64,000 nucleotides of DNA from the NCBI RefSeq assembly GCF_030704535.1, contig NC_081818.1:27045501-27109500 (forward strand). The letters are read 5' to 3'. Positions within the stretch are counted from its first letter, which is position 1, and each line of letters starts with the position of its first letter. Source of the stretch: Vitis vinifera (lineage: Eukaryota > Streptophyta > Magnoliopsida > Vitales > Vitaceae). Made by a program: the position numbers and the translations under genes. Below, one piece after another: positions 37,201 through 48,518 of this stretch. The notes beneath the pieces are model-generated. The model was not told where the DNA came from. It saw only the letters and a list, made by a program, of their open reading frames with translations, and did not search any database.

Positions 37201-38826
37201 AGGAATATAAAATGCCACCAAGCTTCTATCCTGACAATTCTAGACACACCATCAAGAGCAGTATCAATAAATCAAGCTCCTCAAAAGCATTTGAACTTCA
37301 AAAGCCTCTAATTCAACCTCCAAACACCTTTTAGTCTGTTCAAGGTGCATAATAAGCAAAGGAGCAGCACACCTCCTTTCTTAGTAGATAAGTTGAGTAT
37401 AAATCCTGAATTTGGGACTAATACAAATGAGCACAATCCAGACATACTTGGTCCTCTCTGTTAAGCTTCTATCATTGAGTAAAGATTTAGGTTGGATCAT
37501 GGAAACCCATATCCATTGTTTCCAAGATAGAAAACTAGTCACTAGTCATGTACTCTCCCACAGCTTAGAAGAAGTTTTGACTGGGAATCACCCACCTCAG
37601 TAGTTAGTATGTATTCAAAAAAAAAAAGGGATACCTTCTATACACTATTTAAGTAAGACTCAGAGGGTGTTTGTTTTTTTGGTTTTTTGCTTAAAAACAA
37701 TTTGTTTTTAGAATTTAGGATGTATGGTTTTTTACTTTTTTATGATTTATTATAAATTTTTTATTAAATAAAAAAAAGTCAAAATATTTAGCTTTTTCTA
37801 AATAGAAAAAATAACATATTAATTTTTCTTTACTTTTTAATACTTAATAGAAATAAAATATTACAAAAACAAACAACCTAATATTTAATCCTATTAAGCA
37901 TTAAGCATTAAGGTTCTATTTAGAATTAAGTAAAAAAATAAACACCACCTCGGTATCATCTAAGACCTTGAGAATATCTATCTTTGACTCCCTAAATTGA
38001 AAATGTGTTCTCATAATTACTAATTTATTGCACACGCTCTAGCAAAACCGCGAGATAATATTATGCAAATATTAGCAAGATCTATTCATCAATTCCATAT
38101 GGGAATGCTAGGAACCCAAAAATGAAGACACCACTTGGAAAAGGAAACACAACTTTTTGAAGTAAAGTTCAACTCAAAAGCATCAACTTTACGTCTAAAT
38201 GTAGCTATATAGAAGCATACACAGAAGGGGAAAAAATATAGATCCATGGCAATACACACAAAAGCAATCACATTTCACTGCATCCATTTTCAGAAAAAAC
38301 TAAAATGATAACAAAATCAATCCCATTTCCGTGCATTCATTCCCACAAAAACTAAATTGTATATACAAAAGCAATCACATTCCGGTGCATTCATTCCAAA
38401 AGAAATAAATTGCACACAGAAACAATCACATTGCATCACATTCATTCCCGAAAACACTACCCAACAGTAATTGAAGCTATCAAAATCTTCCTAGTCAACA
38501 CAAAAACGGAGGCACAAATAAAAAGAATAAAGAGAAGAGGAAAAGCAAGAAAGCCAGACCAGGTGATCGAGAGATCTGAACTGAACGAGATCGTGAGTAG
38601 GATGAGGCAGGAAGACGAGATCCTCAGAGGGCTGTAAGCGCACGGAGGCCCAGAAATTGCCGAGACTGAAGGAAATTGTCCGCCCATAGTAGACGTCGCT
38701 GGGATTGCCCAGAAGTCCCACTCTCGCGTAGGCCTTGTGCTCGATGGACGCCGACGAGGCATTGGCGTCGAAACCCATCTCCTCCGACACCTCAATTTGG
38801 GTGTCCTCGTTGGCCTCGCCTACCAT
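34211..38826 (-). CDS. GLCAK1: Glucuronokinase (GHMP kinase)
   Basis: Predicted 376-aa protein from 6 minus-strand exons: 38826-38560, 37133-36984, 36773-36585, 36502-36386, 35251-35091 and 34457-34211. It phosphorylates D-glucuronic acid at C1 with ATP, feeding glucuronic acid from myo-inositol oxidation into UDP-glucuronate, a precursor of pectin and hemicellulose. The chain matches remembered Arabidopsis GLCAK1 closely. The N-terminal sugar-kinase strand has ARVGLLGNPSDVYYGRTISF, the GHMP ATP-binding motif GLSGSSA is at residues 141-147, NAEKEHGIVAGLQDRVAQVYGGLV follows, and the C-terminal glycine-rich KFTGSGGAVV is near 322-331. Length is usual for the family and no key motif is missing. 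It is cytosolic by family knowledge; no presequence is visible. Intron 1 carries a MITE-like insertion. Confidence 0.96.
37666..37945. mobile_element. MITE-like element in glucuronokinase intron 1
   Basis: The ends are imperfect inverted repeats: 'ggtgtttgtttttttggttt' on the left, 'gtaaaaaaataaacacc' on the right. The interior is AT-rich and non-coding. The family resembles hAT-type plant MITEs, but the target duplication is unclear. Confidence 0.5.
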
Positions 38827-38960
38827 TATATAGGAGAAGATCTGAGATTTGTTGGGAGCAGGGACAATGGGCCCTGCATTGAATGAGACAACGGAATTGA
38901 AATTGTAGCGAACGTGGAGCTGAAGAAGAGGTTTTGGGATAATGGTTATCTCTTTGTCCT

Positions 38961-38984
38961 TTATTATTATTATTATTATTATTA
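38961..38984. repeat. TTA microsatellite
   Basis: Eight TTA units lie in tandem, about 135 bp upstream of the glucuronokinase ATG. Confidence 0.9.
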
Positions 38985-39872
38985 ATTATTTAATAAAAAA
39001 TAATAAATTTACCCTTTTTTTTATATATACTATAACGAATTAATTAATTAAAAATGATGAAATATCTCAAAATTGTAAATCTAATTTTTCTAAAAATAGA
39101 CATAAATGCCCTTCAATATTTTAATTATTTATATTAAATAAATATTTTATTAAAAAGAATAAATATAAATAAATTAATAACATATCGATTTTGGAGTCCA
39201 CTTTTCAATTTTGATAATTGGTTATTCATATCATTTTAATTTTATTTTTTTAATCTTTATTTTATTTTTTATTTTTTTCTTTATTTCCATTTCCATTTCC
39301 ATTTAAGTGATAAAATAATAATAAATTCAAATGAAGATGAGATGAAAGAAACATGCAAATGAAATGAAAAATGAAATGTGGAATGAAAATGAAAATGAGA
39401 ATGAGAATGGCAAAAAATGGAATTGAGGTGGGTGGAAAAGATGGGGTGTGTTGGGAACAAGAAAATAGGAAAGCCCATTTAATTATTAGAATTAAGATTG
39501 AGAATTGGCCCCTTGTCGGGAACATGGGCCCAATTTATAAAACAATACAAATTGGGTCAGGCCCAACTCTCAAATTATTCTCCAAATCGACTATTTTCGG
39601 CCCAGTTATTCACTAATTCATACTTTAATTGGGCTACATTTTGACAACAGCCCAAGTCATGGTATATCAAGTCCATATATATATACTTATGGTAAAAGTT
39701 TTTAAATAAAAGCAATTTGCTTATTATGACTCTACACGCACTTCTATGATAAGAATTTTGGGTCAAAATAACCAATTTGACCACAAAAATATATTTTTTA
39801 GGCTTGTTTTAAGACTTATATTCAATGTGATCTTTTTCTAGTCATATGAGTGCTACATATCTTCCCACAAAA

Positions 39873-40105
39873 AATGAAACCTCAATTGACAATTGATGTT
39901 TCAGTTGAAAAATAAAGTCACAATTTGTTAATTGAGATTTCAATTCAAAAATGAAATATCGGTTGGTAATTGAAGTTTCAAGTTAAAAAATAAAGTCATG
40001 ATTTGTTAATTGAGATTTCAATTAAAAAATGAAGTATCGGTTGGTAATTGAAGTTTCAAGTTAAAAAATAAAGTCACGATTAATAATTAAGACTTCATTT
40101 TTTAA
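39873..40105. repeat. Tandem repeat, about 78 bp by three
   Basis: Three units start near 39873, 39950 and 40028. Units 2 and 3 share 'atcggttggtaattgaagtt' and 'caagttaaaaaataaagtca' almost without change, so their duplication is fairly recent; unit 1 is more diverged. A short inverted echo ('aacctcaattatcgaggttt') follows at about 40110-40130. Confidence 0.75.
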
Positions 40106-41050
40106 CTAAAACCTCAATTATCGAGGTTTCAACTTAAAGTTAAAAATAAAAAATAAAAAATTAAATAATGATATGGTTCCTACATTGTCATAAAAAGATC
40201 ATTTTAAACATAAGTTTTCGATAAGACTATTTTCACCCAAAACTCAATCCAATAGAAGTCTTAATGTTAGTGGTGGGGTCATAAAAAATCTTTTATTTTG
40301 TACCTTATTATTAAATTAAAATATCTCTAGCATAAAAACTCAAATTTAAGGCCACATACATACTTCAAGAATCACCATTAATTACTAATTAGTGGAATCT
40401 TAAACCAAATTGCTATTTGATTATGGGATTTGTGAGAAAGGTCAAAAGTTGAGGACGTGGAAGTCCCTAGTTATATCTCAAGTTATATATATAAAATACC
40501 CTTTCACTTTCATATTCAAATTGCCTTAACCTTCTTCCGATCTTTCCATTTCTTATGACTTTTCAAAATACAGATATTTTTTTTCTAGAAGATCTTTCAA
40601 ACCTATGATTATCCATGGGAAAAACCTTAAAAGTCTCTTTTGTGGATGTTGGGGGTTGATGTTGGTGGATTTGCTTTCACTTTTGTTGTTTGTGGTGAAT
40701 TTTCAAAGCAAGCCCTAATCTAATCCTCTTTGGGTTTCATTATTCTCAATTGAGTGAGACCCAACTTCACAAATTTAGCCACCAAACCTTACTTTTAGAA
40801 GGTTGAATATGGGATCTTTTTCCAAGGTGTGCGAATGGATATACTTGTGTCTTTATTATTTTTAAATGTGGAAATATTAATATTTTCTTAACTATGCTTT
40901 TAAATTTTATAAATATTAAACATGTTTGATCATTTTATTTTTATTTTTACTTATTTTTTAAATAAAAACATGTAAAAAAGTTTTAAAAAAAAAGGTTTGG
41001 ATAGTTTTTTCAATATTCAAAATTGAGATATTGAAATATGATATAATTAT

Positions 41051-41253
41051 GTGATGTTTATTTTTTTGACTGAATAGAAAAAATCAAAATAACTTGATAA
41101 AAGAAACATGATATTAAACTATATAACTAAATTGAATCTATTGATAACAAATTCACTTTATTTATCTTAATTGATATTAATAGATTACTTTTAACTTAAT
41201 ACAATAAGTCAAATATTTTGATTTTTTTTATTCAACCAATAAATAAACGCCAC
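41051..41253. mobile_element. MITE-like element
   Basis: The left end 'gtgatgtttatttttttgac' and right end 'ccaataaataaacgccac' are imperfect inverted repeats. An inner pair, 'gaaaaaatcaaaataact' and 'agtcaaatattttgattttt', also faces each other. A related single end occurs at about 45010-45060 ('gcgatgtttgttttttttgg'). Confidence 0.45.
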
Positions 41254-41379
41254 TTTAGAATCTATCATATGTATTTATGATATATAATAAAATTAGGAAA
41301 AGGTTGAACATTTATATTTATAGGTGCTATATATTATGCTTTTTAAAATGTAGGAAAAGAATTCCAAGACACATTTGAT

Positions 41380-43190
41380 TTAATATTTAATATTTCATAA
41401 TTTTAATAATAGTAGGTTGATATTATCCTCAAATTTATTGCGGTCAATTTATAAATTAAAAAATATATAAAATGTGATATTATTATTATGTTAATTTTGC
41501 ACTTCTGTGAAGAATTTATATTATTTATAAAATATTTTATTTCTACCCATAATTATTTGTACTTAATTTATGCAATGCATATAAGTTTTGTTATTCATTC
41601 AACTTAAAAGTATGTTTGTAATGATATTGAATAAAAATTTCAAATTTCAAATAAAAAAAAAGTTGAATTGAAATATTTAATAATTTTATCAATAATAGGT
41701 TCATATTATCTTCCATTTTATTGTAATTAATTAAAGAAATATGAAATATGAAGCAAAAAAAATGCGAAAAACTTTTTAATTATTATAACTACATAAATCT
41801 ATGATTACATTTATTATTCTTCTTGAAAGATCTTATATTATTTATGAAATATTTTAATACATTTCCATGTGCCCATTCTATACTTTTCACTAATCGATCT
41901 CTTTGCTTTATGAAAGAGTGTAAAGATTAGACTCGATTCAAATAATCATCAAACTTCTATATTCAACTTCTTCGTAGTAACTTTATTTTTCAACTCGAGT
42001 TCTAGAATAAACCTTCACATATTACTTCTACGCTTATACTCTAGATCGATCTTTGTCCATTATAGGAAAATATCATTATTACTAATTAGTAATACAATGA
42101 CGTTAGAAATTGTCACATGTAGTAATCATATATAACAAAGTTCGACAAACCTTAAACATTCAGGTAAATGACAAAAATATGTCATTTTTCATTTGCTCTA
42201 AGCTTTAATAAATATCTACAGAGTTGCCCCAATGTCCAAGTCGACTTGCTTTTTTCACAAGAAGACCATTATTTCTTCTCATAAATTATGATAAAATATG
42301 AATTCTATAAAGTAAATCAAGGATCAGACTAAAAAGATAAAACATCGTTGCTCTGAACTCAATATGCTAGATGTAACTTGATTTCTTTGATCATGATATC
42401 GTTCAAGTCAGATTGAACATATTACTTGATTAGAGAATAATTACAATAACCCTAGATAAACTTATTGAGCAAGATTGCTAGATTTATTTAAAAGCTAGAT
42501 ATACAAGTTATTCAATACAAAAATGATATATATATATATATATATATATATTGCTTTTTTCTATACTAAAGTGGAATTTATGTTTTAATGAATGCGACAC
42601 ATATAAATTTTAGAAGAGTTAATTATTTATTCAATTTAAAAGCACATTTATAATAATATTAAATCAAAATTTCAAATGAAAAAATGAAGTTAGATTGAAA
42701 TATTTAATAATTTTAATAATAATGTGCTCATATGATTTTCAATTTGATTGCATTTAATTAAAAAAAATGAAATATGAATAAAAAAAATGCAAAAATTACA
42801 ATTATATGATTACATTAATTATACCTATTTGAAGGTTTTATGATATTTATAAAATATTTTGATATATTTCCATGTGCCTAATATTTTGTTATGTTCCCAC
42901 TATTGGTTTAATTGATTGATAGGCCACCCAATTGATTTTTCAAATATTTTCTTTTCTTTTTAACAAGAGAAAAAATGATTTATTTTTTTAATAATTTTAA
43001 ATGTCATCATTTAATAAATGTTTTGTATCGTATAGTTATATTTATAGATCTCATATATTAATTTTTTAAATATTATAAAATAATTTCAAGTTAAGATACA
43101 TTAGCTTTAATATTTTATATTTTTAATAATGGTAGGTCCATATTGTCTTCACTTTTATTGTATTTAATATATAAAAATGAAAAATAAAAA
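41380..43190. repeat. Four diverged copies of an AT-rich unit
   Basis: A unit with the core 'aatattttaataataataggtccatatta' and its variants recurs at about 41390, 41680, 42700 and 43115. Copies 1-3 are followed at similar spacing by 'ttatattatttataaaatatttt' variants, and copies 2 and 3 also by 'atttccatgtgccca/cta'. The copies are old and unequally spaced. No coding content was seen. Confidence 0.5.
42526..42551. repeat. TA microsatellite
   Basis: A run of about 13 TA units in AT-rich intergenic DNA. Confidence 0.9.
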
Positions 43191-43820
43191 TTTGTGTTTA
43201 TTTTAATTTTATATTTACTTCAACATTTCAGGGTAGTCTAATTGATCAAGATAAATACTAAAAAGTATGGTCTAAGTAAGTGATGACACATAATTTTGAA
43301 TTTGAATTATGTCATTGATGATACCTTAAATTGATCCGATGCTGATTGTTGCAAGACGATCGACACTTTGAGATTTGGGTCACCATGAAAAGTCCTAAGG
43401 TTTGATAATGAAAGGTTACTTGATTATAAAAAAAATAAATGTTTTTATAAGATTTTGGATATTATTTGTAATTGATTAGTGAATTATGAAAATGATGTAG
43501 AATAAAAATGAAAAAACAAATGAAAATGAAATTAATTGGAATTTAGGTTGACTTTTAATTTGATGACTCCGTGCAACCCACGTACCCTTAGAAGTAGAAA
43601 TGATTTGAAATAATTAATTAAATTTTTTTACTATTTTCTTTCGAATCAATAATGTTAAGGGAAAAAGGAAAAAAATAAAAAGTGAAAAACCTTTTGGCCG
43701 TGAAAGATGGGACACTGGAGAAAGGACAAGAAGAGAGAGTGGGGGAGGGGGGGAAACCATCCGAATCATGCAAAGGTTGCCAAATGAAATGCAATTATTT
43801 GGAAATGAATCAAGAGAATA

Positions 43821-43825
<5 letters not shown>

Positions 43826-43870
<45 letters not shown>
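43826..43870. repeat. CT microsatellite
   Basis: More than 20 uninterrupted CT units. Because a dinucleotide repeat stays open in several frames, it produces the misleading Ser/Leu- and Arg/Glu-repeat open frames on both strands here. Confidence 0.95.
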
Positions 43871-43875
<5 letters not shown>

Positions 43876-46367
43876 GCCTTGGTCCCCATTCCACACCGCC
43901 TTGGCTTTCTTAGGAAGTTGCCTCGAAGCCTCTTACTTCTTTCTTGCCCATCATAAAGTTGCCTATAATTCCCACTACCCACGTCTCCCCCAATTTCTAT
44001 ATCAATTTTTGCAGCTCCCAATTTGTTTACCCATCTCCCTCTTGTTTTGTTTGATTCTCTTTGTTCTTTCCTTCGTTTTCATCATTTTGGTGACTAACGA
44101 AAATGGTGGATGGGCAGCTCATCTCCCATCATTCTTCATTATTTTCTAATTTATCTGCTCATTCCTCACCTTAAAAAAAAACCCATGTCTTATTTTCAAT
44201 AGAATCATGGATGAATTTAAATGATCCTCATTGGAGTCACTTGGGTCCTACATTTGGTCTGAGTGTATATACAGTAGCTGCACATGACTAACGACACCTC
44301 TATGCAACCTTATTTTAAATTTAGATTATCTATTGTGGGCCCTTCAATTAGTTTCAAAGCCAAGTAGTGTGATCAAGCGGCCAGGATTCATCACCAACCC
44401 ATCACACCATTGGTTAAGATTAACAAAACCCAATACAATACAAGGAAGTAAACAAATGTCTGATACACACAATTGGCCAAAAGGGTAGTGTTAATATTAG
44501 GGCTATATCATAAGGCAATGTCACATGTGGACTCACCTATCAAGGTACTTCACTACTTTATATAAAATAATGGAAAGGGGCATATTTAATAAGGACACAT
44601 GGGCTTAGCCATGCGAGAGTGGGTCTAGAATATTTTCCACTTTTGTGCCCTAGAATAATGCCTCCCTTCAATGAAATGCCCTAGAGAAATAATTTAATTT
44701 TGAGATGGACATATTTATTATTTCATCATACAAGATGGAGACCCCTTTGTCAATGAAGGTATTTGAAATTCATATGGGTAATTGTAGATTCAAATAAGGT
44801 AATATTTTAGAGGATGGCACCTTCATAATGGTACACACAAAAGATAAAAATAATAATATTGTACAATTGTATAAATTTGCTTTTTTTGATCATTAATGTG
44901 ACAATTTTGGGAAAATGACACTTTTATTTGGTGGGTACATTTGGAAAAAAAATGAAATATTATTTAACATGAATTTTAGATAAGTATTAGTCGGTTTTAG
45001 CAATTAAGGCGATGTTTGTTTTTTTTGGTTAAATAAAAAAACCAAAATATTTAATTTTTTCTATATATTAATATCAATTAAGATAACTAAAGTAATTTTG
45101 TTATTTAATTTAGTAGTATTGGTTGATATCAATATATTATTTTTAACAGTAAAAAAAAAAAAAAAACTCTACCTTCAAAAAATTAATTCTCAAAGTAAAC
45201 ACTGTTGGAAGAAACCCTTAGAAAATGATAGCAAAACACAAAATCATTTAGTATATATCGTGAACACTATGATTATGAGAAATAAATGTTGAAATTTTTT
45301 ATTAAAATGTCATTTTCAATATTGAAATTTTTATTTCAAGTTCTATAAACAAGTGACATATTGAAAAAAGTAATTATTTAATAATACGGTGGTAAACCAC
45401 TGATTAATTATTTAGTTTTCGTTCTCACTGGATCCTAAAATGTCAATGTTAAGTAAATTAACAATGTATTTTTGTCGGAATTATCTCGTTAAACCCTACT
45501 TAATAAAAAAAAGGAGGTTTTGGGGCTCAACACTATTCTTTAATAGGGCAATATCTCAATGTACGATTTATATAATGGAAGTCTAATAGTTTAAACATAT
45601 AATCTTGAGTATACACATCAAGGGGGTGACTATGATACCCATGGATCTCAGTCTCAAAAATAAAGTATCCAAGGGCAAGTTGGTAAAAAGGCACACCAAA
45701 TCTAACCCAGGACACTAAACAAAAGAAAACGGCTCCCTGTGAGAAATCAAAGACAAAGAGTAGTTGTCCAAAACATGCTTCCTCATGGTAGTTCCCATGA
45801 TCTGCTTCTGACAGCCGTCTGATCATGAATGTGTGGAGATCATCAGGATCAGATGGGTTGATGGAGGGGATTAGAATAAGAATTGACGGTTTGAGTATTG
45901 GAATTGAGTGGATTGATGAAAATAATTTACGGAAGCGATGTTAAAAATGGAGAAATTCTGTACCTCCGTACAGGGGGCAGGGGCCCAGGTGGGAGATGGG
46001 CATATTTTTGGGGGCTATATCAACATTTCTCTCTCTTCCGTTTTTTTTGGGATTTCTATTTGTAAGAGGGAGAGGTTTTCTATCTGTTAGAAGCAGCGGA
46101 AAACCACCAAACGGCTATAATTGACGTTTGGGGACTCGGGGAACTGAGAGACAACCCTCGAAGATCGTCACTTTCCGGGGCGTTTTCCGGCGAGATTTTC
46201 ACTGTGATTCCGCCTCTGATTCGAGGGTTTGATCTGGGTTTCAACGATCTGAAGTGAACACTCTGTTACCCAGTTGAAACCGAGATAAAATCTGCATTTT
46301 CCTCCCTGTTTAGAGTCTGGTTCTTTTGTCTTAATAACCGAAACCCCAAAAATAGTTGTTGGTCGGG

Positions 46368-48518
46368 ATGGCAGCGATGGCTGATGGGTACTACAGTTCC
46401 AAAAAAACTGATGATATATGTGAAGACGTTTGTGGTCAGGTATTGTCTGATTTTTATTTTAGTTCTTGAATTTTTGGAAATTTGAATTTGTGGTTTTTTT
46501 TTTGTAGTCTTGGGTTATGGGTGGTCTTCATTTAGCTTTATTTTGAATTGGTTTAAAATAGAACTATTTTTTCATTTACCAATCGTCTGTTTCCAGATAT
46601 AAAATTGTAGATTTTTGTTATAGTCATTCTAAACCCTAGAAATCTTGAGTCCTTTACTAGGGTTGATTTGTTCTTTCCGTTTACAATTTCCTGGGTAAAT
46701 TATTACGGCAACGAATTCGTAAGGTTTTTTTTAGTTCCTTTAATAATTTTTCTTTCTAAAAGCTGGTTTTCTGTGTGACAATGTGTTTGTCACTCTGTTC
46801 TCTTTGAATTTCCATTTTTCCTTTTATTTTATTTTTTCGATTTTGATTTGGATTGAGTAGAAATGGTTTAATCTTTCTTGCTCCAATAATTGTTTCTAGG
46901 CACATATACAAATTGTTATTACGCCCATAGATTTTGTCAATTGATAGGTTTCTCCTCTGTTTAAATCTGTTTCTGAATGGTTTGAAGCAATAAATTCCTT
47001 TTCTTCTCTGGGGACTTGCCTCTTTTATTCAAATTTCAAAGTGAAAATGTACTACTAGGGAATGTAGAAATCTATGGTTGTAGCCCTTGAATTATAAGTT
47101 TGTAATTTTGAATTTAATAATGTGCGTATGTACCCTTTTCAAAGCATTTTCGATTTTGTTTTGGTCTTAAATCTTGCAAAAAGGTGAACCAGTGAATTTG
47201 GGTGATTGGCATTAGGCATCTTACTTTCTTTGTTTGATGATTTCCTTAATGATATGTGTTTGAATGTAGATTATCTGATAATGTGATAGAATATGCGGGA
47301 CAACTGGACAAGTTACGTTTGAGCTTTTATTCTATTAAATTCCATTGCTTATTTTGAAATTTAGATTGGATTCCCAATATATGAATATCTTAGAAAGGTT
47401 TTTATTTTGAACTCCAGCAGGCATCCCATGGAGCATTGAGCATGACGAGACTTCGATGCATTCTGCGTGGGCTGGATTTGAAGACCTATATTCTTTTGAT
47501 TGTGATAGTCCCGACATTCTTCTTTGGTGTTTATTTGCATGGGCAGAAAATCTCCTACTTCTTACGGCCATTATGGGAATCTCCTCCGAAGCCATTCATC
47601 GAAATCCCGCACTACTATCATGAGGATGTGCCAATGGCGAATCTTTGCAGACTTCATGGGTGGGGAATTCGTGAATCCCCTAGACGGGTGTTTGATGCAG
47701 TTTTATTTAGTAATGAAGTAGACATCCTTACAATTCGATGGAAGGAATTGTATCCTTATGTGACACAAGTTGTTCTCCTTGAGTCAAACTCAACATTTAC
47801 TGGCTTGCCCAAGCCATTGCTTTTCTCAAAAAATAGGGACAAATTCAAATTTATTGAGCCTCGACTAACTTATGGAACAATCGGGGGGAGGTTTAAAAAA
47901 GGCGAAAATCCATTTGTTGAAGAGGCATATCAGAGAGTTGCTCTGGATCAGCTCCTCAAAATAGCGGGTATAGATGATGATGACTTGTTGATAATGTCTG
48001 ATGTTGACGAAATCCCTAGTAGCCACACAATTAATCTCTTGAGGTGGTGTGATGACATCCCTCCAATCCTTCATCTTCGGCTGAGGAACTACTTGTACTC
48101 CTTTGAGTTTTTTCTAGATAACAAGAGCTGGAGAGCTTCGGTCCACAGGTACCAGATCGGCAAGACTAGATATGCACACTATCGTCAGACTGACTACGTC
48201 TTGTCAGATGCGGGGTGGCATTGTAGCTTTTGTTTCCGCCACATCAGTGAGTTCATATTTAAGATGAAAGCTTACAGCCACTGCGATAGAGTGAGGTTCT
48301 CTCATTACATGAACCCCAAAAGAGTTCAGGATGTGATCTGCAAAGGGTCTGACCTATTCGACATGCTTCCCGAGGAGCACACATTCAAGGATATCATAGG
48401 GAAGTTGGGACCCATCCCTCATTCTTTTTCTGCAGTTCATCTTCCTGCATATCTGTTGAATAATGCTGAGAAGTACGGGTTTCTTTTGCCTGGTAACTGC
48501 AAAAGAGAAAGTGGCTGA
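46368..48518 (+). CDS. GT17-family glycosyltransferase (beta-1,4-N-acetylglucosaminyltransferase-like)
   Basis: Predicted 390-aa protein from two exons, 46368-46439 and 47418-48518. It starts [23 protein letters not shown], a short cytosolic tail typical of the plant family, followed by one hydrophobic span (about residues 48-66, [19 protein letters not shown]). This is a type II Golgi arrangement. The lumenal part matches the MGAT3/GT17 family: [30 protein letters not shown], and the metal-binding D219-V-D221 in [12 protein letters not shown]. The animal enzyme adds the bisecting GlcNAc to N-glycans. Plants lack that structure, so the acceptor in plants is unsettled. The acceptor site of exon 2 is a tandem CAG-CAG; starting at 47418 gives Q25, starting at 47421 drops it. 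It is convergent with the CRM gene. Confidence 0.95.

Larger units (their letters stand above)
38827..46367. other. Repeat-rich gene desert between glucuronokinase and GT17
   Basis: No convincing gene was found in about 7.5 kb. It holds a TTA microsatellite (38961-38984), a 78-bp tandem repeat (39873-40105), a MITE-like element (41051-41253), diverged copies of an AT-rich unit (41380-43190), a TA repeat (42526-42551) and a long CT repeat (43826-43870). The overlapping frames around 43614-44149 owe their length to the CT tract. From about 46000 the sequence becomes leader-like for the GT17 gene. Confidence 0.55.

Noticed and set aside
38823-38831. TATATAAT sequence at the glucuronokinase start codon
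   Set aside because: On the minus strand it overlaps the ATG itself, so it cannot be the TATA box for that start.
43614-44149. Overlapping frames of 135 and 155 codons on both strands
   Set aside because: Their length depends on the CT dinucleotide tract at 43826-43870, which cannot hold a stop in these frames. No conserved sequence lies around it.
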